Below are positions 1 to 8,689 of a stretch of 64,000 nt of DNA, one piece after another. Every line of letters begins with the position of its first letter. Position 1 is the first letter of the stretch. The DNA is from Rhodospirillales bacterium (GTDB lineage: Bacteria; Pseudomonadota; Alphaproteobacteria; Rhodospirillales; Defluviicoccaceae), in assembly GCA_016712595.1 (NCBI GenBank), contig JADJQT010000001.1:907501-971500 (forward strand), given 5' to 3'. The notes beneath the pieces are model-generated. The model was not told the DNA's origin, did no database searches, and worked only from the letters and a program-made list of their open reading frames with translations. A program made the translations under genes and the position numbers.

Positions 1-654
1 CCCGAGACCTGCTCGACCTGCCGGGGGAACGGGCGGGTGCGTACCCAGTCGGGCTTCTTTACCGTCGAGCGGACCTGCCCGTCATGCGGCGGCAGCGGTC
101 AGACGATCCGCGATCCCTGCCGGACGTGCAATGGCGCCGGCCGGATACAGCGGGAGAAGAGCCTTCAGGTCAGCATTCCCGCCGGGGTCGAGGATGGCAC
201 GCGCATCCGGCTCACCGGCGAGGGCGAAGCCGGCGTCCGCGGCGGGCCTCCCGGCGATCTCTATATCTTCGTCACGGTCTCCCAACATCGCTTCTTCAGC
301 CGCGACGGCGCGGACATCCATTGCCGGGTGCCGTTGTCGATGACGGCAGCGGCGCTGGGTGGCTCGGTGGAGGTGCCGACGGTCAACGGCGAGCGGACGC
401 GGATTTCAATTCCGGCCGGAACCCAGTCGGGGGCGACATTCCGATTGCGCGGCAAGGGAATGACGATCCTGCGCAGCCAGGCACGTGGCGACATGTACGT
501 CGAGGCGATGGTCGAGACTCCGGTGAACCTCACCGACCGGCAACGCAAGTTGCTGCAGGAGTTCGCCGACGGCGGCGCCGAAGAAACTCACAGCCCCGAG
601 AGCCACGGCTTCTTCGCCAAGGTCAAGGAACTCTGGCAGGACCTGCGGGAATAA
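1..654 (+). CDS. dnaJ: Chaperone DnaJ, 3' part (gene starts before the window)
   Basis: The reading frame is open from base 1, so this is the C-terminal part (about 217 residues) of the Hsp40 co-chaperone that delivers unfolded clients to DnaK and stimulates its ATPase. Three CxxCxGxG zinc-finger repeats are visible (CSTCRGNG from base 10, CPSCGGSG from base 76, CRTCNGAG from base 118); the first repeat and the J domain lie upstream of the window. The C-terminal substrate-binding beta-sandwich follows, with the usual glycine-rich strands, and ends with a short acidic/basic helix. dapB begins 73 bases downstream on the same strand; dnaK-dnaJ-dapB is a common alphaproteobacterial order. Confidence 0.95.
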   Translation, partial: PETCSTCRGNGRVRTQSGFFTVERTCPSCGGSGQTIRDPCRTCNGAGRIQREKSLQVSIPAGVEDGTRIRLTGEGEAGVRGGPPGDLYIFVTVSQHRFFSRDGADIHCRVPLSMTAAALGGSVEVPTVNGERTRISIPAGTQSGATFRLRGKGMTILRSQARGDMYVEAMVETPVNLTDRQRKLLQEFADGGAEETHSPESHGFFAKVKELWQDLRE

Positions 655-727
655 CCGCAGCGCATCTGGAGCGATCCACCTGCGTCTCCAGCAGGCGACG
701 GGAAAAGACGGGAAACGAGGGACGATC

Positions 728-1528
728 ATGCGCATCGGCATTTCCGGGTGCGCCGGACGGATGGGGCGGATGCTCGTCCAGACGGTACTGGCGAACGACG
801 AGGCCGTGCTCGCCGGCGGCAGCGAACGGCCCGGGCATCCGGACTTGGGCGCGGACTTGGGTACGCTTGCCGGCGTTCCCCCGCTGGGAGTGCGTCTCGG
901 CGACGACGCCGCGGCGCTGTTCGCGGCGGCGGATGCGGTGATCGATTTTTCGAGTCCGGCCGCCGTTTTCGAGTCCTCACATCTGGCGGCGGCGCATGCG
1001 ACGGCGCTCGTCGTCGGCACCACCGGGCTTGGCCGCGAGCACCATGCCGCGCTGGCCGCGGCGGCGGAGCGCGTTCCGGTGGTGGTGGCGGCGAATATGA
1101 GTTTGGGCGTCAACCTCCTGCTCGGACTTACCCGCAAGGTCGCGGCCGTTCTTGGTGACGACTACGATATCGAAATCGTCGAAATGCACCATCGACACAA
1201 GGTCGACGCGCCGTCCGGCACGGCGCTTGCGCTTGGAGACGCGGCCGCCACAGGGCGTGGGATTGCTTTGGCGGATGCGGCCGTACGCGTGCGCGATGGC
1301 CACACCGGGACGCGGGCGCCGGGTGCGATCGGCTTCGCCACCTTACGCGGTGGCGACGTCGTCGGTGAGCATTCGGTGATCTTCGCAACGGAAGGGGAGC
1401 GCATCGAGCTCACCCACAAGGCAACCTCGCGCGCGATATTTGCCAAGGGCGCGGTCCATGCGGCGCTTTGGTGCGATGGCCGTGCTCCGGGCCTCTACGC
1501 GATGCGCGACGTTCTCGGGCTCGAGTGA
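728..1528 (+). CDS. dapB: 4-hydroxy-tetrahydrodipicolinate reductase
   Basis: NAD(P)H-dependent reductase of the diaminopimelate/lysine pathway, 266 residues, the normal family length. The N terminus carries the Rossmann loop GCAGRMG; the dinucleotide-binding VVGTTG and the ANMSLGVNLL segments follow, and the catalytic signature EMHHRHKVDAPSGTA is intact with the paired histidines, the lysine and the substrate-binding DAPSGTA. A GAGGGA Shine-Dalgarno lies 6 bases before the ATG. It follows dnaJ on the same strand and may be cotranscribed with it. Confidence 0.96.
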   Translation: MRIGISGCAGRMGRMLVQTVLANDEAVLAGGSERPGHPDLGADLGTLAGVPPLGVRLGDDAAALFAAADAVIDFSSPAAVFESSHLAAAHATALVVGTTGLGREHHAALAAAAERVPVVVAANMSLGVNLLLGLTRKVAAVLGDDYDIEIVEMHHRHKVDAPSGTALALGDAAATGRGIALADAAVRVRDGHTGTRAPGAIGFATLRGGDVVGEHSVIFATEGERIELTHKATSRAIFAKGAVHAALWCDGRAPGLYAMRDVLGLE

Positions 1529-1821
1529 CGCCACCACCACCTGATGACGCCGTCGGGCATGCGTTCCGTTCGGTTATTCCGTCCCGTCGCTCCGGCCTTG
1601 CGTCTTGACAAGGTGGCTGGATTCGCCGATGGGTATCCTGCTTGCAGCTCAGCATAGTGATGCAACCGACGGAGCGTGCTGCTAGACGCAAACGGTCGGC
1701 TACGGTGGGCTGCTGGCGTCTGGAGACGAGGTTTTCGCTGCTGGTTAGCATGGCGCGGCAGGGGCAGTAGGGCATCCGCCCGTACGGATACGCTGTTATC
1801 GATCAAGAAGGAGTCATGCGC

Positions 1822-2634
1822 ATGTTCTGGGGGTCGCACCGCCTCGTTATTTCCACCGCTTTCGTGCTGTCGCTCGCCGGCTGCGGCGGCACCGTCACCC
1901 AGGGCACAGATGGCACGGCGATCTCCGGTTCGGCCGGCGGTGCTTCCAGCGTCGACGCCGCCTCGAACCTGCAGCACTGCGATGCGACGCTCGGTACCCT
2001 CGCGGTCGATGACGGGCGCAACGCCTCGTGGTGGGGTCCCTTTACCGCCGCGACCAACGTTACCACGATCGAGCCGCTGATCCGGCTCGCTGCGCAGCAG
2101 TCGAACTGTTTCGTTATCACCTCGATCGGCAACTCGCGCCTCGATTCCCGCATGTCCGGGATCACCCAAACGCAGCGCAACTCGGGGGAATTCCGCGCCG
2201 GCTCCAAGCAGCAGGCGGGGCAGCGCGTGGCGGCAGATTATTTTCTTGAACCAGCGATCATCATCAACAATTCGAGCATCGGCGGCGTCGGCGGTGCAGT
2301 GGGCGGCCTGTTCGGATCGACGATCGGCGGCCTTGCCAGTGGCCTGCAATCGAAGTCCTCAGTGGTGTCGATGTCATTGTTCGATATTCGCTCGCAGGTG
2401 CAGATTGCCGCGTCGGAAGGCAGCTCGACCGCGACCAACTACGGCGCTGCCGCGGCGGCTTTCGGTGGGGGTGCCGGAGGAGGTCTCGGGGGCTTTTCGA
2501 CAACCCCGGAGGGCAAGGCCACGGTCGCCGCGTTTCTCGATGCCTATAACGGTATGGTCGTGGCGCTGCGCAATTACAAGGCGCAGGACGTCGAAGGCGG
2601 ACTCGGCCGCGGCGGCGTGCTTAAGGTCAATTGA
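1822..2634 (+). CDS. CsgG/HfaB-like secretion lipoprotein
   Basis: Lipoprotein of about 270 residues with a short basic N terminus, a hydrophobic core and a lipobox LAGC (lipidated Cys about residue 23). The body looks like the CsgG/HfaB family: a TIEPLIRLAAQQSNCF helix, an A-x-YFLEP strand, glycine-rich hairpin, and an SLFDIRSQVQIAASEGS strand. Family members form outer-membrane pores for curli or holdfast-anchor export; function here is inferred from fold only. AAGGAG at 1808-1813 sits 8 bases before the ATG at 1822 and only 2 bases before an in-frame ATG at 1816, so 1822 is preferred. The serine/glycine-rich segment just after the lipobox (residues 30-50) looks like a linker. Confidence 0.7.
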   Translation: MFWGSHRLVISTAFVLSLAGCGGTVTQGTDGTAISGSAGGASSVDAASNLQHCDATLGTLAVDDGRNASWWGPFTAATNVTTIEPLIRLAAQQSNCFVITSIGNSRLDSRMSGITQTQRNSGEFRAGSKQQAGQRVAADYFLEPAIIINNSSIGGVGGAVGGLFGSTIGGLASGLQSKSSVVSMSLFDIRSQVQIAASEGSSTATNYGAAAAAFGGGAGGGLGGFSTTPEGKATVAAFLDAYNGMVVALRNYKAQDVEGGLGRGGVLKVN

Positions 2635-2735
2635 GGCGAAAAGCGGGGCAACGGCCACGCGCACCCCGCAGGTACTGTCTGGTTAGATAGTGCCCGGCCC
2701 GCCGTCGTCGAGGCCTGTGAGTTCGGGCAGTGCGT

Positions 2736-3233
2736 TTAAGGCGCTGTCGTCGGAAGGGTCTTGGATAGGCGGCCGAGGGCGAGGCGTAGCGTCTGCGCCA
2801 GTTCCTCGCGTTCCGCGGGGGGCAGGAAGCTGGCGATCGAAAGAGAGCGGCCGTGCGAGCGCAATTCCAGCCGGTTGTCTTCGCCCGGCATCTCGTGCAG
2901 GTTGACCTGGAGCCAGTGCGGCGGGAACGAGACCAAGGACTGCTTTCCCCAGTGGTCGATCCGCCGGACGGTCAGCGCGCTGCGCGTCAGGTTGATCGCC
3001 TCGCAGGCGTTACCGGCGAACTGATTGAAACGCATCCCGGCATAAAGAAGGACGAGTTCAAGGCCGAAGAACGGCAGCACTGGCCACGCTCCGATAAACA
3101 GCAAAACAGTACCGAAGATGGTGACGGCGATGGCGACGAGGCAGACGACGAAACGCGCCGCTGCGGCACCCGCGCTTCGGTGTGGTCGCAGAACGGCGCT
3201 ATAAAGGACAGTGGAGTCGGCCGGCTGAATCAT
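2736..3233 (-). CDS. DUF2244 membrane protein
   Basis: About 165 residues. Two adjacent transmembrane segments around residues 25-70 (FVVCLVAIAVTIFGTVLLF and WPVLPFFGLELVLLYAGM) are followed by a soluble domain with the conserved pattern R..G.....LTRSALTV and a WLQVNL...... LELRSHGR strand region. This matches the DUF2244 family, common in alphaproteobacteria and often beside cytochrome oxidase or DNA repair genes; no function is established. An in-frame extension to 3392 has no support; the ATG at 3233 precedes the first recognisable residues. It is divergent from nth with about 70 bases between starts. Confidence 0.8.
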   Translation of the reverse strand: MIQPADSTVLYSAVLRPHRSAGAAAARFVVCLVAIAVTIFGTVLLFIGAWPVLPFFGLELVLLYAGMRFNQFAGNACEAINLTRSALTVRRIDHWGKQSLVSFPPHWLQVNLHEMPGEDNRLELRSHGRSLSIASFLPPAEREELAQTLRLALGRLSKTLPTTAP

Positions 3234-3303
3234 TCCTCGTCTCGCCCAACAGGGAATGATTATCAACCCGTTCCTGTCGGGGCAAGGGCGAGGAAAGAAG
3301 ACG

Positions 3304-4062
3304 ATGGCTGTGAAGCGAACAACGGGGCGCCAACGCTCGGCCACAGGCGACGGGCAAGACTGTGAGGCCCCCCTTTTGCCGCTGGCGGACATCGACGAGC
3401 TCTACCGACGGCTTGCCGCGATCAATCCGGCGCCGCGCAGTGAGCTCGCGTTTATCGATCCCTACACCTTGCTGATCGCCGTCGTCCTTTCCGCCCAGGC
3501 GACGGACGTCAGCGTTAACAAGGCAACGGAGCAGCTCTTCAAGGAGGCGGACACGCCCGCCCGCATGCTGGCGCTGGGCGAGGAAGGCCTGCGCCAGCGG
3601 ATCAAGACCATCGGGCTGTTCAACACCAAGGCCAAGAACGTCATTGCCCTGAGCCGCATTCTCGTCGAGCGCTTCGCCGGACAGGTGCCACGCGTTCGCG
3701 AGCAGCTTGAGGCGCTGCCGGGCGTCGGTCGCAAGAGCGCCAACGTCGTTCTCAACGTCGCGTTCGCGGAGCCGACCATTGCCGTCGATACGCACGTCTT
3801 TCGCGTCGCCAATCGCACCGGACTTGCGCGCGGTACCACGCCGCTGGCCGTCGAGCAGGGGCTGATGGCGCGTACGCCGCAGCAATGGCTGCAGCACGCG
3901 CATCACTGGCTGATCTTGCACGGTCGCTATGTCTGCCAAGCGCGGCGGCCGCTGTGCGGCGGCTGCGTGCTGCGCGACCTCTGCCTTTACACGGCGAAGA
4001 CCGACGGCGCCGAACTCGTATCGCCCATCCCGCCGCCCGCGGCCGGCCGACCGACCGTCTAA
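3304..4062 (+). CDS. nth: Endonuclease III
   Basis: DNA glycosylase/AP lyase that removes oxidised pyrimidines in base excision repair. About 252 residues. The helix-hairpin-helix LPGVGRKSANVVL carries the catalytic lysine, and the catalytic aspartate is in VDTHVFRV. The C-terminal iron-sulfur loop C-x6-C-x2-C-x5-C (CQARRPLCGGCVLRDLC) is complete. The ATG at 3304 has AGGAAAG about 8 bases upstream and is preferred to the in-frame ATG at 3256, which would add a tail without family similarity. The proline-rich last 20 residues are not conserved. Confidence 0.96.
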   Translation: MAVKRTTGRQRSATGDGQDCEAPLLPLADIDELYRRLAAINPAPRSELAFIDPYTLLIAVVLSAQATDVSVNKATEQLFKEADTPARMLALGEEGLRQRIKTIGLFNTKAKNVIALSRILVERFAGQVPRVREQLEALPGVGRKSANVVLNVAFAEPTIAVDTHVFRVANRTGLARGTTPLAVEQGLMARTPQQWLQHAHHWLILHGRYVCQARRPLCGGCVLRDLCLYTAKTDGAELVSPIPPPAAGRPTV

Positions 4063-4092
4063 GCAGGTTGCGTGCCGCGTGCTGGGCGGATT

Positions 4093-4536
4093 TCAGCCGG
4101 GCGCGGGCGACTGCCGGCGTTGGCGCAGCAGGCCGGTGACGCACGCCGGATCGGCCGTGAGAACCAGCGTACGGTCGCGCGCATCAACATGGAGAACCCG
4201 GTAGCTGCCGGTCGACGAATCGGCGTAAAGGAACACGTCGAGGACGCAGTCCGGATCGCGGAACTGCCAGATTTCCGCAGGTCCGTCCTGGCGTTGAAAG
4301 TCGGCCGGCCCCAACAACGCGATCAGCTGATCGCCGTCGAGGCCAACCAATTGCTCCGGCGCGAGATCATTCGCGCCCGGCGGGCGCGATGCGTAAACGC
4401 CCTGGGCCGAGTTCGCAGGTGACGTCTCGGCCGAAGCCTCGTTGCCTCCTTTGGATGTGGCGCACGCCGCCGCCAGAAGCGTGGGCAGCAGGGCGAGGAA
4501 AACGGCGGCGGTTGAGGATTTCCGGGCTAACGTCAC
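4093..4536 (-). CDS. Small lipoprotein, unknown function
   Basis: 147 residues. A signal peptide ends in the lipobox LLAAAC, with Cys at about residue 25, so an outer- or inner-membrane lipoprotein is expected. The mature part has a low-complexity linker, then a compact domain around L-x-G-L-x-x-x-x-L-x-x-L-L-G-P-A-D-F, E-I-W-Q-F and CVLDVFLY. The GxP...W-QY/F..C..D.FLY pattern recalls BamE/OmlA-type small lipoproteins, but this is only a resemblance. Its ATG overlaps the stop of the bactofilin gene by four bases (ATGA, 4533-4536), so the two are translationally coupled. Confidence 0.75.
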   Translation of the reverse strand: MTLARKSSTAAVFLALLPTLLAAACATSKGGNEASAETSPANSAQGVYASRPPGANDLAPEQLVGLDGDQLIALLGPADFQRQDGPAEIWQFRDPDCVLDVFLYADSSTGSYRVLHVDARDRTLVLTADPACVTGLLRQRRQSPAPG

Positions 4537-5285
4537 GACGGATGCGCGATCATCGGCTCTGGTGTCTCATGCTCGGCCCGTCCTGCCCCGTCCGTCCGTC
4601 CCAACCCCTCGGCCCGCCCGGCGCCTTCCACGCGCAACGGTCCAGGCACCACAATGCGTGCCGCCGGCGCTTTCGCGGCGCTGCCGCGCCCGTCGAGGCA
4701 CGGCCCCTCGACCTCGATAACCGCGATTTCGCCGATGATCTGGCCTCCGGCCTCGATGGTGAGCTGGCCATAACGCAAGGTTCCCTCGATGTGCCCGGTC
4801 GACCGCACGGTAAGGCGCTCGCGGCACAGCAAATCGCCCTCGAAGTGACCGGCGATATCCGCCTCGGCGACCTCGCCCGTGCCGCGAAGGTTTCCCGATG
4901 CGCCGATTTGCAGATGCCGGCACCCGGAAACGGAAATATCCGCCTCACCGTCGACGACCAACCGGTCGCAGCATGATATGTCGCCCGTCATCCGCACATC
5001 CTTACCGATCACCAGGCATTTGTCTCTAGCCGAACTGGAGGACGGCGGCTCCAGGCGGTGATCCGGACGGGCGAGAACAGACGGCAGGTCCGGGGCGCGG
5101 CGCGGGGTATCGCCCGGCAGGCTGGGAGAGACGGACAAGCGCGACGGATGCGGGGTGATCCGGCGCGGTGGCGGAGTGTTCCCGGCGCGGGAAGGATCGT
5201 CCGCTGCCGGCGGCGAATCGACGGCAGGAAAACCCTCGGCTTCATTGTCGCCTCTCGCCTTCTTGATTCGAAACATTCGCCTCAA
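4533..5285 (-). CDS. Bactofilin family cytoskeletal protein
   Basis: 250 residues. Residues 1-85 are a proline/arginine-rich disordered leader; residues 90-200 form the bactofilin beta-helix with its regular glycine/valine strands (LVIGKDVRMTGDISCCDRLV, GTGEVAEADIAGHFEGDL, GHIEGTLRYGQLTIEAGGQI). A second disordered tail rich in Gly/Ala/Glu/Arg closes the protein. Bactofilins polymerise at membranes and position cell-wall enzymes or stalk and polar machinery. Here the partner is the downstream lipoprotein, which overlaps by ATGA, rather than the more usual M23 peptidase. An alternative start nine bases downstream (MFRIKK) is equally possible. Confidence 0.88.
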   Translation of the reverse strand: MRRMFRIKKARGDNEAEGFPAVDSPPAADDPSRAGNTPPPRRITPHPSRLSVSPSLPGDTPRRAPDLPSVLARPDHRLEPPSSSSARDKCLVIGKDVRMTGDISCCDRLVVDGEADISVSGCRHLQIGASGNLRGTGEVAEADIAGHFEGDLLCRERLTVRSTGHIEGTLRYGQLTIEAGGQIIGEIAVIEVEGPCLDGRGSAAKAPAARIVVPGPLRVEGAGRAEGLGRTDGAGRAEHETPEPMIAHPS

Positions 5286-5327
5286 ACTCCTTTTCGGAAA
5301 GCCCTGGCAAGTCGGGCGTCACCGATG

Positions 5328-5996
5328 TCAACGTGAGTCTCGATGACGCAGAGTTTCGAACACGTGGACCATCGCCGCAGTTGCTACCAGGGGAACGAGC
5401 AAATTGACAACGGGAATGGTCAGCATAAGAGCAATCAATACACCGGCGACAAAGAGAGAGCCTCGGTGCTGACGGCGCAATGCGCGGACTTCGGTTGGTC
5501 CCAATCGCCGGGCTGCTACGGTTTCAAAGTATTCCCGACCCAAAAGGTACCCGTTTGCTCCATAAAAAACAAACGGAAATACTGGTGGGACGAGCAGGAG
5601 AACGAGAAGCAACAGGTTCAACACCAGCAACGCCACGAACAGCGAGAGCGTCGAGGCAAGCATTTCTTGGAGGGGTTGACTACGTGCCGCGGGGAGGCCC
5701 GGGTAATGGCGCCGTTCCACTGCGTCCGCGACGCCGTCGAGAAAAAAGCCGGTGGTCGTGCTCACCACTGCGGGAAACAAAAGCCAGCTCAGTACTGCGG
5801 TTGCGAGGCCGCCTAACACCTGGATGACGTCGTTGAGCCACGGAATATTTAGGAACGTTGCTTGCGCCAGGAAAAACCCCGCGCCGATCCATACGAAAAC
5901 GAAGGCGAGCAGCGAAAGGCCGATGCTGATCCATAGCACTCTGCGGAACGCTGGATCGCCAAGTTGCTCGAAGGCTTTGAAAAATGCCGATAGCAT
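5328..5996 (-). CDS. EI24/CysZ-like integral membrane protein
   Basis: 222 residues with about five hydrophobic segments (VLWISIGLSLLAFVFVWIGA, VLGGLATAVLSWLLFPAVVS, LFVALLVLNLLLLVLLLVPP, FVAGVLIALMLTIPVVNLLV). The central motif FPFVFYGANGYLLGREYFE and the ...ALRRQHRG basic loop are typical of the EI24 (PF07264) family, whose E. coli member CysZ is a sulfate permease. Substrate here is not deducible. It is divergent from the adenosine kinase gene, 146 bases apart, and runs towards the bactofilin operon. Confidence 0.85.
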   Translation of the reverse strand: MLSAFFKAFEQLGDPAFRRVLWISIGLSLLAFVFVWIGAGFFLAQATFLNIPWLNDVIQVLGGLATAVLSWLLFPAVVSTTTGFFLDGVADAVERRHYPGLPAARSQPLQEMLASTLSLFVALLVLNLLLLVLLLVPPVFPFVFYGANGYLLGREYFETVAARRLGPTEVRALRRQHRGSLFVAGVLIALMLTIPVVNLLVPLVATAAMVHVFETLRHRDSR

Positions 5997-6142
5997 CGGA
6001 AACGCGTCCGATCGAAATGAGGCGAACGCTCGCCTGTGTAGCGATGGGGCGCAGTGTGCGCAAGCTGTCCGTGGCGGGCGTTGCCGACGGTTCCCAGGCG
6101 ATTATACTGCGCCGCCTCGTGACAGCCTCGAAGGGACCACGG

Positions 6143-7135
6143 ATGGCCGAAAGCCTTTATGACGTCGTCGGGATTGGCAACGCCATCGTTGATGTTCTTG
6201 CGCAAGCCGACGACTCCTTTCTCATCCGCCACGGCTTGAACAAGGGCACGATGACGCTGATCGACTCCGATCGCGCCGAATCGCTCTATGCCGCCATGGG
6301 GCCGGCGGTGGAGGTCTCGGGCGGTTCTGCGGCCAATACCATCGCCGCGATCGCTTCGCTTGGCGGGCGCGGCGCGTTCATCGGCAAGGTCAGGGACGAT
6401 CAGCTTGGTGCGATCTTCCGCCACGATATCCTCTCGCTGGGAATCGCCTTCGGCGGCAAGCCGGCGCATGAAGGTCCGTCGACCGGTCGCTGCCTGATCA
6501 TCGTCACTCCCGATGCACAGCGGACGATGAATACGTTTCTTGGCGCGAGTTCCGAGTTCAGTGTGGCCGACCTGGATGCGACGTTGATCGAGAAGGCGCA
6601 GACGACCTATCTCGAAGGCTACCTGTGGGACCGTCCGCAGGCGAAGGCGGCATTCATCGCCGCCGCGGGGATCGCCCATGAAGCGGGCCGAATGGTTGCG
6701 CTCAGCCTCTCCGATCCGTTTTGTGTCGATCGGCATCGCGACGATTTCCTGTCGCTGGTCGGCAACCACATCGACATCCTCTTCGCCAATGAAGACGAGA
6801 TCGTCTCGCTCTACGCGGAACACTCGTTCGACGGCGCGTTGCAGAAGGTGCGTGATCACTGCCCCATCGCCGTGTTGACGCGCTCGGAGAAGGGTGCGGT
6901 GGTTGCCGCTGGTGACGAAGTGCACGTTATCGATGCCGTGCCGGTCACCCGCGTCGTCGATACGACGGGAGCCGGAGATGCCTATGCCGCCGGTTTCCTG
7001 TGGGGGCATGCGCGGGGGCTACGGCTGGAGTCGTGCGCGCGAATCGCCGCCGTCGTCGCCGCCGAAGCGATCAGCCACGTCGGCGCGCGGCCGGAGGCAC
7101 CGCTTGCCGATCTGGTGCGCCAGACGCTTGGCTGA
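6143..7135 (+). CDS. Adenosine kinase-like PfkB family sugar/nucleoside kinase
   Basis: 330 residues. PfkB/ribokinase fold: N-terminal GNAIVD with substrate-binding aspartate, the SGGSAANTIAAIASLGG signature (residues about 57-73), the GRCLIIVTPDAQRTMNTFLG segment typical of the alphaproteobacterial adenosine kinase group, and C-terminal DTTGAGDAYAAGF with the catalytic aspartate. It phosphorylates a ribonucleoside or related sugar; adenosine is the usual annotation. AAGGGA is 6 bases before the ATG at 6143; longer readings from 5984 are not family-like. Its stop overlaps the start of the AmpG-like gene (TGATG, 7133-7137). Confidence 0.9.
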   Translation: MAESLYDVVGIGNAIVDVLAQADDSFLIRHGLNKGTMTLIDSDRAESLYAAMGPAVEVSGGSAANTIAAIASLGGRGAFIGKVRDDQLGAIFRHDILSLGIAFGGKPAHEGPSTGRCLIIVTPDAQRTMNTFLGASSEFSVADLDATLIEKAQTTYLEGYLWDRPQAKAAFIAAAGIAHEAGRMVALSLSDPFCVDRHRDDFLSLVGNHIDILFANEDEIVSLYAEHSFDGALQKVRDHCPIAVLTRSEKGAVVAAGDEVHVIDAVPVTRVVDTTGAGDAYAAGFLWGHARGLRLESCARIAAVVAAEAISHVGARPEAPLADLVRQTLG

Positions 7136-8556
7136 TGACCAAGGCTGCGCCGACGACCGTCCTGCCGTCCGCTGCGGTGCCTGAGCGCGCGCGCGCTCGG
7201 CTTCGCCGACGCGTCGACCGCTGGTCCGAGGCAATGGCGGTTTTTCGCGATCGGCGCGTTCTCGCGCTGATATTCCTCGGCTTTGCCAGCGGGTTGCCGT
7301 TCGGGGCTCTGGCGGAGCCGCTGTCTGCTTGGCTGACCGAATCGGGATTGGGCAAGACCGAAATCGGTCTGTTTGTTCTCGTCAGCCTGCCTTACTCGCT
7401 GAAGTTCCTTTACGCCCCGTTCATCGATCGCCTGCCCCTGCCGCTGCTGACCAGCCGCTTCGGCCGGCGCCGAGGCTGGGCGCTCGCGGCACAGGTCCTG
7501 CTGATCGCGGCGCTTGCCGCCATGGGCTGCTCCGATCCTGCCGCCTCGCCGATGATCACCGCGGCGCTCGCCGTCGCCGTCGCCTTCGCCTCGGCCGCTC
7601 AGGACACCGTTCTCGACGCCTACCGGGTGGAGATCCTTGAAGAGCGACAACTCGCTGCGGGTGCGGCGACAATGGTCTTCGGCTGGCGTGTCGGCCAGGT
7701 CGGCGCCGGCGCCGGTGGCCTGATCCTGGGCGACCTGCTGCCCTGGTCCGTGGTGTTCACCATCCTCGCCGGCGCCGTTGCCGTTGGCAGTGTGACCTTG
7801 TTGCTCAGTTCCGAGCCCCAGGCGCGCGCCAGCGTCGCTTCCCGAGAGCTGGAGGGCCGGGCGACGGCCATTCTGGACGGTTGGAGCCGCCGGCTGCCGC
7901 ATCCGCTGGTGGAAGCTTTAACCTGGCTGTGGGGTGCTTGTATCTGTCCGGTGCTGGAGTTCGTCCTGTTGCGCGGCTGGAGCGTCGTGACCGTCGTTCT
8001 GTTCATACTGTTCTACAAGTTCGGCGACGCCATCCTCGGCGTGATGAAGGTGCCGTTCTTCCTCGAGATCGGCTTTTCGAAAACCGACATCGCCGAGGTG
8101 GCCAAGTTGTTCGGCCTGACCGCCACGCTAGCGGGTGGGCTGATCGGCGGCCTCGTCGTGGCACGCCTCGGCATCCTGCGCGGCCTGCTCGTCTGCGGCG
8201 TCGCCATGGCGTTGTCCAACCTGATCTTCTTACTCCAGGCGTGGGCCGGCCCAGACCTGCGGGTCCTCGCGTTCACCGTAAGCGTGGAGAATATCACCAC
8301 CGGCATGGGGACGACGGCGTTCGTTGCCTACATGTCGAGCCTGTGCAACATCGCCTACACGGCAACGCAATACGCGCTGCTGACCTCGCTGATGGCGTTC
8401 GGCCGAACGACTTTGTCGGCGGGCGCCGGCTGGCTCGCCGATCAGGTGGATTGGCCGACGTTCTTCGTGCTTACCACCATCGCGGCCGTACCGGGGTTGC
8501 TGCTGCTGCTATTGCTGATGCGGCGCTATTCCGGACGCCTTGCCGAGCCGATCTGA
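7135..8556 (+). CDS. ampG: AmpG-like muropeptide MFS permease
   Basis: 473 residues, 12-14 hydrophobic segments. The FLGFASGLPFGA first helix, the GLGKTEIGLFVLVSLPYSLKF motif, the KFLYAPFIDR loop and the AQDTVLDAYRVEIL segment are diagnostic of the AmpG/PAT branch of the major facilitator superfamily. AmpG imports anhydro-muropeptides from the periplasm for cell-wall recycling and beta-lactamase induction. The ATG overlaps the stop of the kinase gene by one base, so the two are cotranslated. A 45-residue Arg-rich upstream extension is an artefact of the kinase frame. Confidence 0.88.
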   Translation: MTKAAPTTVLPSAAVPERARARLRRRVDRWSEAMAVFRDRRVLALIFLGFASGLPFGALAEPLSAWLTESGLGKTEIGLFVLVSLPYSLKFLYAPFIDRLPLPLLTSRFGRRRGWALAAQVLLIAALAAMGCSDPAASPMITAALAVAVAFASAAQDTVLDAYRVEILEERQLAAGAATMVFGWRVGQVGAGAGGLILGDLLPWSVVFTILAGAVAVGSVTLLLSSEPQARASVASRELEGRATAILDGWSRRLPHPLVEALTWLWGACICPVLEFVLLRGWSVVTVVLFILFYKFGDAILGVMKVPFFLEIGFSKTDIAEVAKLFGLTATLAGGLIGGLVVARLGILRGLLVCGVAMALSNLIFLLQAWAGPDLRVLAFTVSVENITTGMGTTAFVAYMSSLCNIAYTATQYALLTSLMAFGRTTLSAGAGWLADQVDWPTFFVLTTIAAVPGLLLLLLLMRRYSGRLAEPI

Positions 8557-8591
8557 CGCGCTGGGAGGGGGGATTCGCATCTGCGGACACC

Positions 8592-8621
8592 CCGTTTGCG
8601 AGTCTTCGCGATTGCAAACGG
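8592..8621. repeat. Inverted repeat between ampG and ppa
   Basis: CCGTTTGC at 8592-8599 pairs perfectly with GCAAACGG at 8614-8621 across a 14-base loop. No T run follows, so it is not a standard intrinsic terminator; it could be an RNA hairpin in the ppa leader. Confidence 0.4.
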
Positions 8622-8689
8622 CGGGGGGAGGGATTAGGTAGCCGAGGCGGCTCTGATCCCCCATCTTGAATGCCGCTTTCGGAGGTCCG

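Noticed and set aside
1605..1610. Perfect TTGACA upstream of the CsgG-like gene
   Set aside because: No -10 hexamer at 16-18 bases; the nearest TATCCT is 23 bases away.
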